A DNA stretch of 64,000 bases from Rhizobium herbae (GCF_019511375.1 NZ_JAEUAO010000008.1:55255-119254), one strand, 5' to 3'; shown: positions 8,340-19,630, counted from the first letter of the stretch. The notes: a model not told the origin generated them from the sequence alone. Program-made: numbers and translations.

Positions 8340-8660
8340 TTATCGCCCTTACGCGTAATTGCGGAAACGATAGAAGGCGGAGCGGTATTTTCATCGTGTC
8401 TGGAGCGTCCTTTGCGCGTCATATTTGACGCGCGGCACTGCAGCGCCGCCGCACCATTGGCTGCGGGCGAGATCGTCATTCCCTCCCCCATTGTCAGTTT
8501 GATCTGACTGAGCTTGACACCCTGTGACCGCCTGCAATCATCCGTTGCCCTCAAGCCTGCGAGCGCTGGTGATCATGCCTCCGGGAGAATAGCCTCTCCC
8601 TGAACGCGAACCGCCCGGGGAGAGCCCGGGCGGCCATGTCGTGGAGAAAAGCCGGCGCGC
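8340..8660. other. Intergenic region between convergent genes
   Basis: About 320 bp between the sugar transferase terminator and the last gene of the glp operon. It contains a strong hairpin at 8611-8633 (CCGCCCGGG, 5-base loop, CCCGGGCGG), which probably ends the glp transcript although no T tract follows. I see nothing else coding. Confidence 0.55.
8611..8633 (-). terminator. Hairpin downstream of glpV, probable transcript end
   Basis: Perfect 9-bp GC-only stem with a five-base loop, 27 bp beyond the glpV stop. It lacks a clear U tract, so it may be a 3'-end-stabilising hairpin rather than a classical terminator. Confidence 0.5.
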
Positions 8661-10385
<1,725 letters not shown>

Positions 10386-10459
10386 TGTAGTCCTCCCTTA
10401 AAGGTTTGCGATTGCAGTTTCGGACTGCCTCCCCGGCAATCCGTTTCAGTAATCTTGCG

Positions 10460-10741
10460 TCAGACCAGCTTGAAGACGCCGACGGCGTACACGATGGAAA
10501 GCGCAAGAGCCCACCACACGTTGGGGCCGATGAGCCCCAGCCATGCGAGATGAATGAACGCTGCACCGAGCAGCGAGACGAACAGCCGGTCACCACGCGT
10601 CGTTTCGAAGCGCAGGATGCCGATGCGCGGATTGCCGCCTGGCGAGACGTATTCCCAGACCGCCATGCAGACCAGCAAGGCGAGGATCGTCAGGAAGAAG
10701 AGCGCCGTCGGCAGCGTCCATGCCATCCATGAAAAGTCCAT
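10460..10741 (-). CDS. glpU: DUF2160 family small membrane protein of the glycerol transport operon
   Basis: A 93-residue protein with three predicted membrane helices (about 6-28, 52-69 and 72-92) and a conserved polar loop (EYVSPGGNPRIGILRFETTRGDR). The start at 10741 is set by GGAGG nine bases upstream; longer frames run into glpQ. Small proteins of this type accompany the GlpSTPQ/GlpV importer, and the position between glpQ and glpV agrees. The molecular role is unknown; an accessory membrane subunit is an inference. Confidence 0.82.
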   Translation of the reverse strand: MDFSWMAWTLPTALFFLTILALLVCMAVWEYVSPGGNPRIGILRFETTRGDRLFVSLLGAAFIHLAWLGLIGPNVWWALALSIVYAVGVFKLV

Positions 10742-10754
10742 GGGTCTTTCCTCC

Positions 10755-11579
<825 letters not shown>

Positions 11580-11601
11580 TTGTCTTTCCTCCCTGCGGCC
11601 A

Positions 11602-12468
11602 TTACTTCTGCGCATCGCTGGTGGTCATCACGGTGTAGAAGATCCATGAGAGCAACAGGATGATCAGGAAATAGATGATCGAGAGTGCTGCTGCCGGACC
11701 TAGGTCGAACTGGCCGACGGCCATCTTGACGAGGTCGATCGACAGGAAGGTCGTGGCGTTGCCTGGACCGCCGCCGGTGACGACGAAGGGCTCGGTGTAG
11801 ATCATGAAACTATCCATGAAGCGCAGCAGGAAGGCGATCAAAAGAACGCGCTTCATCTTCGGCAGCTGGATGTAGCGGAACACCGACCAGCGCGACGCAC
11901 CGTCGATCTTGGCCGCCTGGTAATAGGCATCCGGGATCGAGACGAGGCCGGCATAGCACAAGAGCACGACGAGGCTCGTCCAGTGCCAGATGTCCATGAC
12001 GATCAGCGTCACCCAGGCGTCGAAGACGTTGTTGACGTAGTTGTAGTTGATGCCGAGTGCTGCCAGCGCATAGCCGAGCAGACCGATGTCGACGCGTCCG
12101 AACACTTGCCAGATGGTGCCCACGACGTTCCACGGAATGAGCAGCGGCAGCGCCATCAACACGAGGCAGACCGGCACGCCCAGACCCTTCTTCGGCATGT
12201 TGAGGGCAATCAGGATACCGAGCGGGATCTCGATCGTCAGGATGATGCCCGAGAAGATCAGGTTGCGGATGAGCGCATCCCAGAAGCGGTCGGATTCGAG
12301 CACGTCGGTAAACCAGTCGGTGCCCGCCCAGAAGAACTCGTTGTTGCCGAAAGTATCCTGAACCGAGTAGTTGACCACCGTCATCAGCGGGATGACCGCC
12401 GAGAAGGCGACCAAAACCAGCACCGGCAGGACCATGAACCAGGCCTTGTTGTTCCAGGTCTTTTCCAT
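11602..12468 (-). CDS. glpP: Glycerol ABC transporter permease
   Basis: A 288-residue MalF-like permease with six predicted helices. The EAA motif is SIPDAYYQAAKIDGASRWS, where the two ATPases should dock. It begins only 4 bp after the glpT stop, so translation is likely coupled. The N-terminal helix follows directly after a basic start (MEKTWNNKAWFMVLP). Confidence 0.88.
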   Translation of the reverse strand: MEKTWNNKAWFMVLPVLVLVAFSAVIPLMTVVNYSVQDTFGNNEFFWAGTDWFTDVLESDRFWDALIRNLIFSGIILTIEIPLGILIALNMPKKGLGVPVCLVLMALPLLIPWNVVGTIWQVFGRVDIGLLGYALAALGINYNYVNNVFDAWVTLIVMDIWHWTSLVVLLCYAGLVSIPDAYYQAAKIDGASRWSVFRYIQLPKMKRVLLIAFLLRFMDSFMIYTEPFVVTGGGPGNATTFLSIDLVKMAVGQFDLGPAAALSIIYFLIILLLSWIFYTVMTTSDAQK

Positions 12469-12472
12469 CGTC

Positions 12473-13543
12473 TCAGGCCTCCCCGCCGACGCGCCAGGAA
12501 TCGGCGTAGATATTGATGGCAGTGGGATCGAAGGTGACGCGCGGTTCAGCCGGTATCTCGCCGTCCTCGTGCACGACGATGGCTATCGGCCGGTTTGAGA
12601 AGGAGGCACGGACGATCTTCTGGCGGCCGATATCCTCGACCTTGGAAATCGTCACCGGCATGCCCTCGCGGCCGAGCCGGACGAATTCCGGCCGGATGCC
12701 GAGTTCCGTCTTGGCGCCGGCGGTGATCTTCGGTGCAAAGGACAACGCGACCTTCTGGCCGTCGAGATCGACGGATGAGCCGTCGATCTTCGCCGGCAGC
12801 ACGTTCATGCCCGGGGAGCCGATGAAATAGCCGACGAAGGTGTGCTTCGGCTTCTCGAAAAGCTCGGCCGGCGTGCCGATCTGGACGATTTCGCCGTCAT
12901 ACATGACGACGACCTTGTCGGCGAAGGTAAGTGCTTCGGTCTGGTCGTGGGTGACATAGACCATGGTGAAGCCAAACTGCTTATGCAGCCGCTTCAACTG
13001 CGAGCGCAGCACCCATTTCATATGCGGATCAATGACGGTCAGCGGTTCGTCGAACAGGATGGCGCTGACATCGGAGCGCACCAGGCCGCGACCCAGCGAG
13101 ATCTTCTGCTTCTGGTCGGCGGTCAGCCCCTGCGCCTTCTTCTTCGCCCGGTCTGCAAGGCCGATCATTTCGAGGATTTCATTGACGCGTCGGTCGACCT
13201 CGCCTTCCGGAACATGGCGATTGCGCAGCGGGAAGGCCAGGTTGTCGTAGACCGTCATCGTGTCGTAGATGACCGGGAACTGGAACACCTGCGCGATGTT
13301 GCGGTCCTGCGTCGACAGGTAGGTGACATCCCGGCCGTCGAACAGGATCTTTCCTTCCGATGGCTGCAGCAGCCCGGAAATAATGTTAAGCAGCGTAGTC
13401 TTGCCGCAGCCGGACGGGCCGAGCAGCGCATAGGCACCACCGTCGTTCCATTCGTGATGAACTTCCTTCAGCGAATAGTCCGAAGGCGATTTCGGGCTGG
13501 CGCCGTAGGCGTGGCGGATATGATCGAGATTGATGCGTGCCAT
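12473..13543 (-). CDS. glpT: Glycerol ABC transporter ATP-binding protein with degenerate signature motif
   Basis: A 356-residue MalK/UgpC-type ATPase. Walker A is G42-PSGCGKT-T50, Q-loop Q88, Walker B LFDEP with E166, and the H-loop H199 (YVTHDQTEAL) is intact. The LSGGQ signature is replaced by LTADQ (140-144) and the D-loop reads TVIDPH. A regulatory OB-like C-terminal domain follows residue ~240. Start 13543 is set by GAGGAGG. This is a transporter ATPase, not the unrelated E. coli GlpT antiporter. Its partner GlpS has the complementary defect (see findings). Confidence 0.88.
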   Translation of the reverse strand: MARINLDHIRHAYGASPKSPSDYSLKEVHHEWNDGGAYALLGPSGCGKTTLLNIISGLLQPSEGKILFDGRDVTYLSTQDRNIAQVFQFPVIYDTMTVYDNLAFPLRNRHVPEGEVDRRVNEILEMIGLADRAKKKAQGLTADQKQKISLGRGLVRSDVSAILFDEPLTVIDPHMKWVLRSQLKRLHKQFGFTMVYVTHDQTEALTFADKVVVMYDGEIVQIGTPAELFEKPKHTFVGYFIGSPGMNVLPAKIDGSSVDLDGQKVALSFAPKITAGAKTELGIRPEFVRLGREGMPVTISKVEDIGRQKIVRASFSNRPIAIVVHEDGEIPAEPRVTFDPTAINIYADSWRVGGEA

Positions 13544-13553
13544 GGTGTCCTCC

Positions 13554-14648
13554 TCACGCCGCCCGAAAGGCGGAACCGCCGGCATGACCGCCGATCGCAT
13601 GCCCGTCTGTCCCGAAGGCCATCAGATGGCGCGTGTCGACGAACAGCTCGATCGCGGTGTCCGGCTCGATGTCGTGGATGCCGTGTTCGAGCATGACCCA
13701 GCGCGAACCGGCGCAATCGACGTGGATAAAACTTTCCGAGCCGGCGATTTCCGAAATGATGATCCGCGCCTTCAGCACCGCTGCGGTGTCGTGCGGACGG
13801 GCGAGTGAGAGGTGGTGCGGATGGAAGGCAACCGTGCAGGGGCCGTCGGCAATGCCGGACAGATGTGCCGGCACCGGCAGCACGGTGATGCCTTCGCGAT
13901 CGAAAGTATTGCCGGATTTCTCCAGATCGATGGTGTTGAGGGGCGGATCGGCAAAGGTCTTTGCGGTGATGATGTCCGCCGGCCTGCGATAGACCGAAAT
14001 AGTCGATCCGAACTGGCTGACGCGACCCTCGTTGAGCGTCGCCGTGTTGCCGCCAAGAAGCAGCGCTTCCTGTGGTTCCGTCGTCGCATAGACGAAGATC
14101 GAACCGGACGCGGCAAACAGCTTCGGCAGTTCCTCACGCAATTCTTCGCGCAGCTTGTAGTCGAGGTTGGCGAGGGGCTCGTCAAGCAGCACGAGGCTGG
14201 CGTTCTTGACGATGGCGCGGGCAAGGGCCGTGCGCTGCTGCTGGCCGCCGGACAGGTTGAGCGGCGTGCGCTCCAGATAGGGCGTCAGCTTCATCAGTTC
14301 GGCCGCCTTGCGAACCTCGCGATCGATCGTTCCAGCATCCTTGCCGGAAATGCGCATCGGTGAGGCGATATTCTCATAGACCGTCATCGCCGGGTAATTG
14401 ATGAACTGCTGGTAGACCATGGCGACCGAGCGATCCTGCACGCGCACGCCTGTCACGTCCTTTCCGTCGAAGGTGATGGTGCCGGTCGTCGGCTTGTCCA
14501 GACCGGCCATCAACCGCATCAGCGACGTCTTGCCGGAGAGCGTCGGGCCCAACAGCACATTGAGCGAGCCCCGCTCCAGGACAAGATCGGTCGGGTGGAT
14601 GTGCGTATCCGCTCCGACGACCTTGGTTATGTTTTTCAGTTCCAGCAT
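13554..14648 (-). CDS. glpS: Glycerol ABC transporter ATP-binding protein with substituted H-loop
   Basis: A 364-residue MalK/UgpC-type ATPase. Walker A is G34-PTLSGKT, Q-loop Q80, signature LSGGQ (132-136, intact) and Walker B LLDEP (E157). The switch His is replaced by Thr (YATTEPQEAL, T190). Start 14648 follows GGAGGA; the longer frame overlaps glpD and was rejected. It is followed 10 bp later by glpT. The two different ATPases presumably form a heterodimer under GlpPQ. Confidence 0.88.
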   Translation of the reverse strand: MLELKNITKVVGADTHIHPTDLVLERGSLNVLLGPTLSGKTSLMRLMAGLDKPTTGTITFDGKDVTGVRVQDRSVAMVYQQFINYPAMTVYENIASPMRISGKDAGTIDREVRKAAELMKLTPYLERTPLNLSGGQQQRTALARAIVKNASLVLLDEPLANLDYKLREELREELPKLFAASGSIFVYATTEPQEALLLGGNTATLNEGRVSQFGSTISVYRRPADIITAKTFADPPLNTIDLEKSGNTFDREGITVLPVPAHLSGIADGPCTVAFHPHHLSLARPHDTAAVLKARIIISEIAGSESFIHVDCAGSRWVMLEHGIHDIEPDTAIELFVDTRHLMAFGTDGHAIGGHAGGSAFRAA

Positions 14649-14694
14649 TCTCAGGCTTCCTCCCAGCCGTCGGCAGCGCCATGCCGGCGCTTCC

Positions 14695-16212
14695 TCAGGC
14701 AACTTTGCGGATAGTCTCCCGCATGTATTCCTCCAACCCGGCGGCTTCCGCCTGGGTCAATTTCAATCCAAGCTTGGTGCGGCGCCACAACACGTCCTCG
14801 GCGCGGCGCGCCCACTCCTGGCTAATCAGCCACTGCACCTCGACCTCATAGAGATCGGCGCCGAAATGTCGCCCGAGGCCCTCGGCCCTGTCGATCTCGC
14901 CGAGCAGGCTTACGGCCAGCGTGCCATACAGCCGAACCAGCCGGCGCGCATGGCGCTCGGCCAGAAAGGGGTAGCGGTTCTTCAGCTTTGCGACTTCGGC
15001 CTCGTAACCGGTAGCCGGGAAATTGCCACCCGGCAGCACGCTGTTCGCCGTCCACGGAGCACCCTTGGCGCCGATCGCACCGGCGATTTTTTCCAGCGCA
15101 TGTTCGCTGAGCCGGCGATAGGTCGTCAGCTTGCCGCCGAAGACGTTGAGCAGCGGCGCGTCGCCATTGTTGGCATCGATCTTCAGCACATAGTCCCGCG
15201 TAGCCTCCTGCGCCTTCGAGGCGCCGTCATCGTAGAGCGGGCGAACGCCGGAATAGGTCCAGACGACATCGGCGGGTTTGACCGGTTCGGAGAAATACTC
15301 GCTCGCCGCATTGCAGAGATAGTTGATCTCGCCGTCGGTGATCTGGATGTTTTTCGGGTCGCCGGTGAAATCGCTGTCGGTCGTGCCAATCAGCGTGAAA
15401 TCGGTCTCATAAGGAATTGCGAAGATGATCCGGTTGTCCGGATTCTGGAAGAAATAGGCACGCAGATCGTCGAACTTCTTCTTCACGACAATATGGCTGC
15501 CCTGAACCAGGCGGACATTGTGGACCTTGTTCTTGCCGACCGCATTGGACAGAACCACATCGACCCATGGGCCGGCGGCGTTGATCAGCATGCGCGCCTT
15601 GAAGGTGTTGACGACGCCGCTCGCATCATTCTCGACATCGACCGACCAGAGGCCGCCCTCGCGCCGGGCAGAGACCACGCGGCTGCGGGTCATGATGCGG
15701 GCACCCTTTTGCGCGGCGTCGCGGGCGTTCAGAACCACGAGACGGGCATCGTCGACCCAGCCGTCGGAATATTCGAATGCCTTGGTGAACAGCGCCTTCA
15801 GCGGCTTGGCGGCCGGATCGCGGCGCATGTCCAGCGTGCGGGTGGCGGGAAGCAGCTTGCGGCCGCCGATATGGTCGTACAGGAAGAGGCCGAGCCGGAT
15901 GAGCCAGGCCGGCCGGATACCGCCCTTGTGGAAGGGCAGGACAAAGCGCATCGGCCAGATGATGTGCGGGGCCATCGCCCAGAGCACTTCGCGCTCCATC
16001 AGCGATTCACGCACCAGCCTGAACTCATAATGTTCAAGATAGCGCAGTCCGCCATGAATGAGCTTGGTGGCGCGCGAGGATGTGCCGGAAGCGAAATCGT
16101 CCATTTCAGCGAGCGCAACCGAATAACCACGGCCGACAGCATCCCTTGCGATGCCGCACCCGTTGATGCCGCCACCGATGACGAAGATGTCGAACACGTC
16201 CTGCGCAGGCAC
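14695..16212 (-). CDS. glpD: Aerobic glycerol-3-phosphate dehydrogenase
   Basis: A 505-residue FAD flavoprotein that oxidises sn-glycerol-3-phosphate to dihydroxyacetone phosphate and feeds electrons to quinone at the inner membrane. The FAD fold is at the N-terminus (GGGINGCG, residues 13-20). Family blocks include SSRATKLIHGGLRYLE and GGKLTTYRRLSEHA. GTG at 16210-16212 is preferred as the start because GGGAGG precedes it by six bases; the ATG further upstream lacks such a site. It is first in glpDSTPQUV, 118 bp downstream of glpR. No glycerol kinase gene is present in the window. Confidence 0.93.
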   Translation of the reverse strand: MPAQDVFDIFVIGGGINGCGIARDAVGRGYSVALAEMDDFASGTSSRATKLIHGGLRYLEHYEFRLVRESLMEREVLWAMAPHIIWPMRFVLPFHKGGIRPAWLIRLGLFLYDHIGGRKLLPATRTLDMRRDPAAKPLKALFTKAFEYSDGWVDDARLVVLNARDAAQKGARIMTRSRVVSARREGGLWSVDVENDASGVVNTFKARMLINAAGPWVDVVLSNAVGKNKVHNVRLVQGSHIVVKKKFDDLRAYFFQNPDNRIIFAIPYETDFTLIGTTDSDFTGDPKNIQITDGEINYLCNAASEYFSEPVKPADVVWTYSGVRPLYDDGASKAQEATRDYVLKIDANNGDAPLLNVFGGKLTTYRRLSEHALEKIAGAIGAKGAPWTANSVLPGGNFPATGYEAEVAKLKNRYPFLAERHARRLVRLYGTLAVSLLGEIDRAEGLGRHFGADLYEVEVQWLISQEWARRAEDVLWRRTKLGLKLTQAEAAGLEEYMRETIRKVA

Positions 16213-16249
16213 TGCTTCCCTCCCATATTTCGCATTGCACAATATTGAG

Positions 16250-16305
16250 CACATGCGAAAGTGAAAACACTTAAAACGAAATTCGTACGAATGTCAAACG
16301 AATGT
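16250..16305 (-). promoter_or_regulatory. Candidate GlpR operator array upstream of glpD
   Basis: ACGAA occurs at 16276, 16287 and 16298, spaced exactly 11 bp, with a related GCGAA at 16255, two turns further. The middle copy is part of the perfect palindrome ATTCGTACGAAT (16281-16292). DeoR-type repressors often use repeated A/T-CGAA half-sites. A similar AAACGAA core lies upstream of glpR. Confidence 0.55.
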
Positions 16306-16330
16306 TTAGGGAAAGCCCGCCGCGCGGAAA

Positions 16331-17095
16331 CTAGCGTGCCGTCTCGATCAGCCGGACGTCCTGCTCCTGGCAGATGGTCCGCACGTTTTCGACCGGACAG
16401 ATGTCGGTGATGAAGGTGTGAACCTGGGTTATATGGCCGATTCGCACCGGAGCGGTGCGCTCGAACTTGGTCGAATCGGAAACGAGGATGACATGGCGGG
16501 CATTGGCGATGATCGCCTGCGCCACTTTCACTTCGCGATAATCGAAATCGAGAAGCGCGCCGTCGTGATCGATCGCCGACGCGCCGATGACGGCGTAGTC
16601 CACCTTGAACTGCCGGATGAAATCGACGGCCGCCTCGCCGACGATGCCGCCATCGGCACCGCGCACCACACCCCCGGCAATAACCACCTCGATCGACGGG
16701 AAAACCCGCAACCTATTGGCAACATTGATGTTATTTGTGATGACCATCAACTCGGTGTGATCAAGAAGCGCTTCGCCGACGGCCTCGGTTGTCGTACCGA
16801 TATTGATGAACAGCGAGGAATTGTTGGGGATCATTGCCGCCGCCGCCTGGCCGATCGCCTGCTTCTCGAGCGCTGCAATCGACCGGCGGGCTTCGTATTT
16901 CACATTCTCGTTGCCGCGCGGGAAGATCGCTCCGCCATGAATGCGCGTCAGCACGCGCCCGTCGCAAAGATCGTTCAGATCCTTGCGGATGGTCTGCGGG
17001 GTCACCGAAAAACGCGCGGCGAGCTCATCGACGAGAACCCGGCCCTCCGTTTTGGCAAGATCGAGGATTTCCGACTGCCGGCCCGTCAGATACAT
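16331..17095 (-). CDS. glpR: DeoR-family repressor of glycerol genes
   Basis: A 254-residue DeoR-type regulator. The winged helix-turn-helix is at residues 1-57 (ELAARFSVTPQTIRKDLNDL), followed by the DeoR sugar-phosphate sensor domain with NIGTTTEAVGEAL and SDSTKF. The start at 17095 is set by GGGGAGGA; a longer frame has no ribosome site. Immediately upstream of glpD on the same strand, it is the expected glycerol-3-phosphate-responsive repressor of the operon and probably of itself. Confidence 0.88.
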   Translation of the reverse strand: MYLTGRQSEILDLAKTEGRVLVDELAARFSVTPQTIRKDLNDLCDGRVLTRIHGGAIFPRGNENVKYEARRSIAALEKQAIGQAAAAMIPNNSSLFINIGTTTEAVGEALLDHTELMVITNNINVANRLRVFPSIEVVIAGGVVRGADGGIVGEAAVDFIRQFKVDYAVIGASAIDHDGALLDFDYREVKVAQAIIANARHVILVSDSTKFERTAPVRIGHITQVHTFITDICPVENVRTICQEQDVRLIETAR

Positions 17096-17110
17096 GAATA
17101 TTCCTCCCCT

Positions 17111-17153
17111 GTCGTTTTCGTTTTCTTTCATAATATGCAAAAACGAAAGGCGA
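17111..17153. promoter_or_regulatory. Inverted AAAACGAAA repeat upstream of glpR
   Basis: TTTTCGTTTT (17115-17124) and AAAAACGAAA (17139-17148) are inverted copies, with flanking GTCG and CGAC also matching. The core is the same as the repeats in front of glpD, so GlpR autoregulation is likely. The region also lies upstream of the divergent SDR gene. Confidence 0.5.
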
Positions 17154-17261
17154 CGCAATTTCATTAACGCGATAAGCGCTCGAAATGAACCTGCATGCAC
17201 TTGCGCGTTGCAATTCAAGCCGGGATGCGACAGCCTGTCGTCGCCGAGGAGGAAGTACGGA

Positions 17262-18020
17262 ATGTTTCATCCATCGCTGTTCAAGGGCATGAACGTCGTC
17301 GTCACCGGCGCCGGGCGCGGGATCGGCCTGGAGGTGGCGCGGCAGTTTCTCGATTGTGGTGCGACCGTCTATCTGCACGGCGGACGCGTGGCACGCGAGC
17401 CGCTGCCCGACTTTCTCGAGGCAGCCCTGACTGACGGCCGGGCGTTTCTGTCCTATGCCGATTTCTCCACCGCCGGCGGCGTCGAGCTGCTTGCATCAAG
17501 CATCGCCTCGCGATTCCAGGCGATCGACGTGCTGGTCAACAATGCCGGCACCATGGTCGGCCGGTTTTCAGCCGACGAACTGACGGACGAACACTATGAG
17601 ACGGTGGTGCAACTGAACCAGACCTCCGTCGTCCAGACCACCCGCGCCCTGCTGCCGCTTCTCAGGCGCGGCACGCACCCGGCCATCGTCAACACCGTTT
17701 CGATCTCGGCGCTGACCGGCGGCAGCGCCGGCTCATCGATCTATTCGGCGACCAAGGCTTTCGTCTCTACCTATTCCAAAGCGCTTGCCCGCGAGCTGGC
17801 GCCCGGCATCCGGGTCAATTGCGTTTCGCCGGGCACGATCAGCACCGACTTCCACGAGCGCTATTCCTCGCCCGAGAAACTGGAAGCGACGCGCAAGACC
17901 ATCCCGCTGCAGCGGCTTGGCACGGCGGAAGATTGCGCGCCCGCCTATCTCTTTCTCGCGTCGAACGCGCTCTCCGGCTATATCACGGGCCAGGTTCTCG
18001 AGGTGAACGGCGGCAGTTGA
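17262..18020 (+). CDS. Short-chain dehydrogenase/reductase
   Basis: A 252-residue classical SDR with cofactor motif TGAGRGIG (about 16-23), NNAG, a catalytic Ser (NTVSISALTGG) and Y-x-x-x-K (IYSATKAF). It ends with the usual GQVLEVNGG. The start at 17262 is fixed by GAGGAGG. It lies between the divergent glpR and a downstream lysR on the same strand. The substrate is unknown; context does not clearly tie it to glycerol or formate. Confidence 0.85.
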   Translation: MFHPSLFKGMNVVVTGAGRGIGLEVARQFLDCGATVYLHGGRVAREPLPDFLEAALTDGRAFLSYADFSTAGGVELLASSIASRFQAIDVLVNNAGTMVGRFSADELTDEHYETVVQLNQTSVVQTTRALLPLLRRGTHPAIVNTVSISALTGGSAGSSIYSATKAFVSTYSKALARELAPGIRVNCVSPGTISTDFHERYSSPEKLEATRKTIPLQRLGTAEDCAPAYLFLASNALSGYITGQVLEVNGGS

Positions 18021-18060
18021 TCTGCTGAGAGCCGACGAGACGACAGTCGGGAGGATTGGC

Positions 18061-18957
18061 GTGATCGACAAGCTGGAATTCTTCATTGCCCTTGCCCAGG
18101 AGAGGCATTTCGGCCGTGCCGCCGAACAATGCGGTATCACCCAGCCGACGCTCTCTGCCGCGATCAAGCAGCTGGAAGATCAGCTCGGCGTCATGCTGGT
18201 CAATCGCGGCTCGCGCTACCAGAGCCTGACGCCGGAAGGCCAGCGCGTGCTGGAATGGGCCCGCCGCATCGTCGGCGATTCGCGCACCATGCACGAGGAG
18301 ATGCGCGCAGCCCGGCGCGGCCTCGTCGGCCACATCAGGCTGGCGGCGGTGCCAACGACGCTTGCCATGGTGCCGCGCATCACCGCTCCCTTCCAGGAAA
18401 AACATCCGGAAGTGACCTTCTCGATTCTTTCCACGACATCGCTCAAGATCCTCGGATTGCTGGAAAATCTCGAGATCGACGCCGGCCTGACCTATCTCGA
18501 GAACGAGCCGCTCGGACGCGTCACCAGCGTGCCGCTGCAGGTGGAGCGCTATCATCTCGTCACCGCCGCCGGAACCGAACTGGCGGATCGCGAAAGCGTG
18601 ACCTGGAAGGAAATCGGCGGCATTCGGCTTTGTCTATTGACCGCCGATATGCAGAACCGACGCATCATCAACCAGCATTTCGCCGAAGCCGGCGTCACCG
18701 TCGCGCCGACGCTCGAATCAAACTCGATGATCGTGCTTTTTTCGCACGTGCGCACCGGCCACTGGTCCAGCATCATGCCCTACAACGTCGGGAAATCATT
18801 CGGGTTTCACGATGAAATCCGCCTGATCCCGATTGTCGAGCCGGATGCGCAGCACACCGTCGGACTGGTGGCGACGCACCGCGAGCCCTTCACCCCGCTC
18901 GTCTCCGCGCTTTTGCATGAAGCCCGCATTTTGGCCGAGGCGCAAACCTTTCGATAG
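18061..18957 (+). CDS. LysR-family regulator, probable regulator of the formate dehydrogenase operon
   Basis: A 298-residue LysR protein starting at GTG 18061 behind GGGAGGA. The helix-turn-helix is at about residues 16-35 (FGRAAEQCGITQPTLSAAIK) and the effector domain at about 88-290. It is immediately upstream of and co-directional with fdsG. Formate dehydrogenase operons of this class are often preceded by a LysR activator (FdsR in Cupriavidus), and a T-N11-A dyad overlaps this gene's stop codon in front of fdsG. The regulator role is inferred from position. Confidence 0.85.
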   Translation: MIDKLEFFIALAQERHFGRAAEQCGITQPTLSAAIKQLEDQLGVMLVNRGSRYQSLTPEGQRVLEWARRIVGDSRTMHEEMRAARRGLVGHIRLAAVPTTLAMVPRITAPFQEKHPEVTFSILSTTSLKILGLLENLEIDAGLTYLENEPLGRVTSVPLQVERYHLVTAAGTELADRESVTWKEIGGIRLCLLTADMQNRRIINQHFAEAGVTVAPTLESNSMIVLFSHVRTGHWSSIMPYNVGKSFGFHDEIRLIPIVEPDAQHTVGLVATHREPFTPLVSALLHEARILAEAQTFR

Positions 18958-18970
18958 AAAATATCTATCG
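18952..18970 (+). promoter_or_regulatory. LysR-type T-N11-A dyad in front of the fds operon
   Basis: CGATAG-N7-CTATCG is a perfect dyad that also satisfies T-N11-A (T18955 to A18967). It begins inside the last codons of the lysR gene and lies about 180 bp before fdsG, a typical position for an activator site. Confidence 0.6.
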
Positions 18971-19150
18971 CCCAACGAAACAGGCATATTGACCCCTTCC
19001 GTCGCTGCTGCAAAGCTCATTTCCTGCGCGAAGCGCGATTGCGGCTTTTGCCCTGACCGGCCGGATGTTCTTGGAGGAGCGCCGATCAAAATGGTCTCGG
19101 CAGTCCCTCATCGCCAAGCGAAACTCGTTTCAGTTCGGGAGGTCTGAACG

Positions 19151-19630
19151 TTGAACCTGCATCTATCAAGCCGCGATATCGGCATCAGAACGCTGGATAT
19201 CGTCAGCGAGATGAAGTCGCTCGAAGGGCCGCTTCTGCCGATTCTGCACGAAATCCAGGCCGAGTTCGGCTATGTGCCGCAGGAGGCCCTGCCGATCATT
19301 GCGCGCGAGCTCAACCTGTCGCGTGCCGAGGTGCACGGCGTCGTCACCTTCTATCATGACTATCGCGACCACCCGGCAGGCCGGCATGTCTTGAAACTCT
19401 GTCGCGCCGAAGCCTGCCAGTCGATGGGCGGCGACCAGCTTGCCGAACGGGTCAAGACCCTGCTTGGCATCGATTTCCACCAGACGACGCTCGATGGAGC
19501 GGTAACGCTCGAACCCGTCTACTGTCTCGGGCTCTGTTCCGCAGCACCCGCCGCAATGCTTGACGGCGAGATGCATGGCCGGCTCGATGCGGATGCGGTG
19601 GATGGCCTCGTTGCGGAGGTCCGCGCATGA
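19151..19630 (+). CDS. fdsG: NAD-dependent formate dehydrogenase, gamma subunit ([2Fe-2S])
   Basis: A 159-residue NuoE-like thioredoxin-fold subunit. Four Cys bind one [2Fe-2S] cluster: C84 and C89 (LCRAEAC), C125 and C129 (YCLGLC). It passes electrons to the FMN-carrying FdsB. The start is TTG at 19151, supported by GGGAGG seven bases upstream; no ATG fits. Its stop overlaps the fdsB start by 4 bp, showing translational coupling. Confidence 0.92.
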   Translation: MNLHLSSRDIGIRTLDIVSEMKSLEGPLLPILHEIQAEFGYVPQEALPIIARELNLSRAEVHGVVTFYHDYRDHPAGRHVLKLCRAEACQSMGGDQLAERVKTLLGIDFHQTTLDGAVTLEPVYCLGLCSAAPAAMLDGEMHGRLDADAVDGLVAEVRA

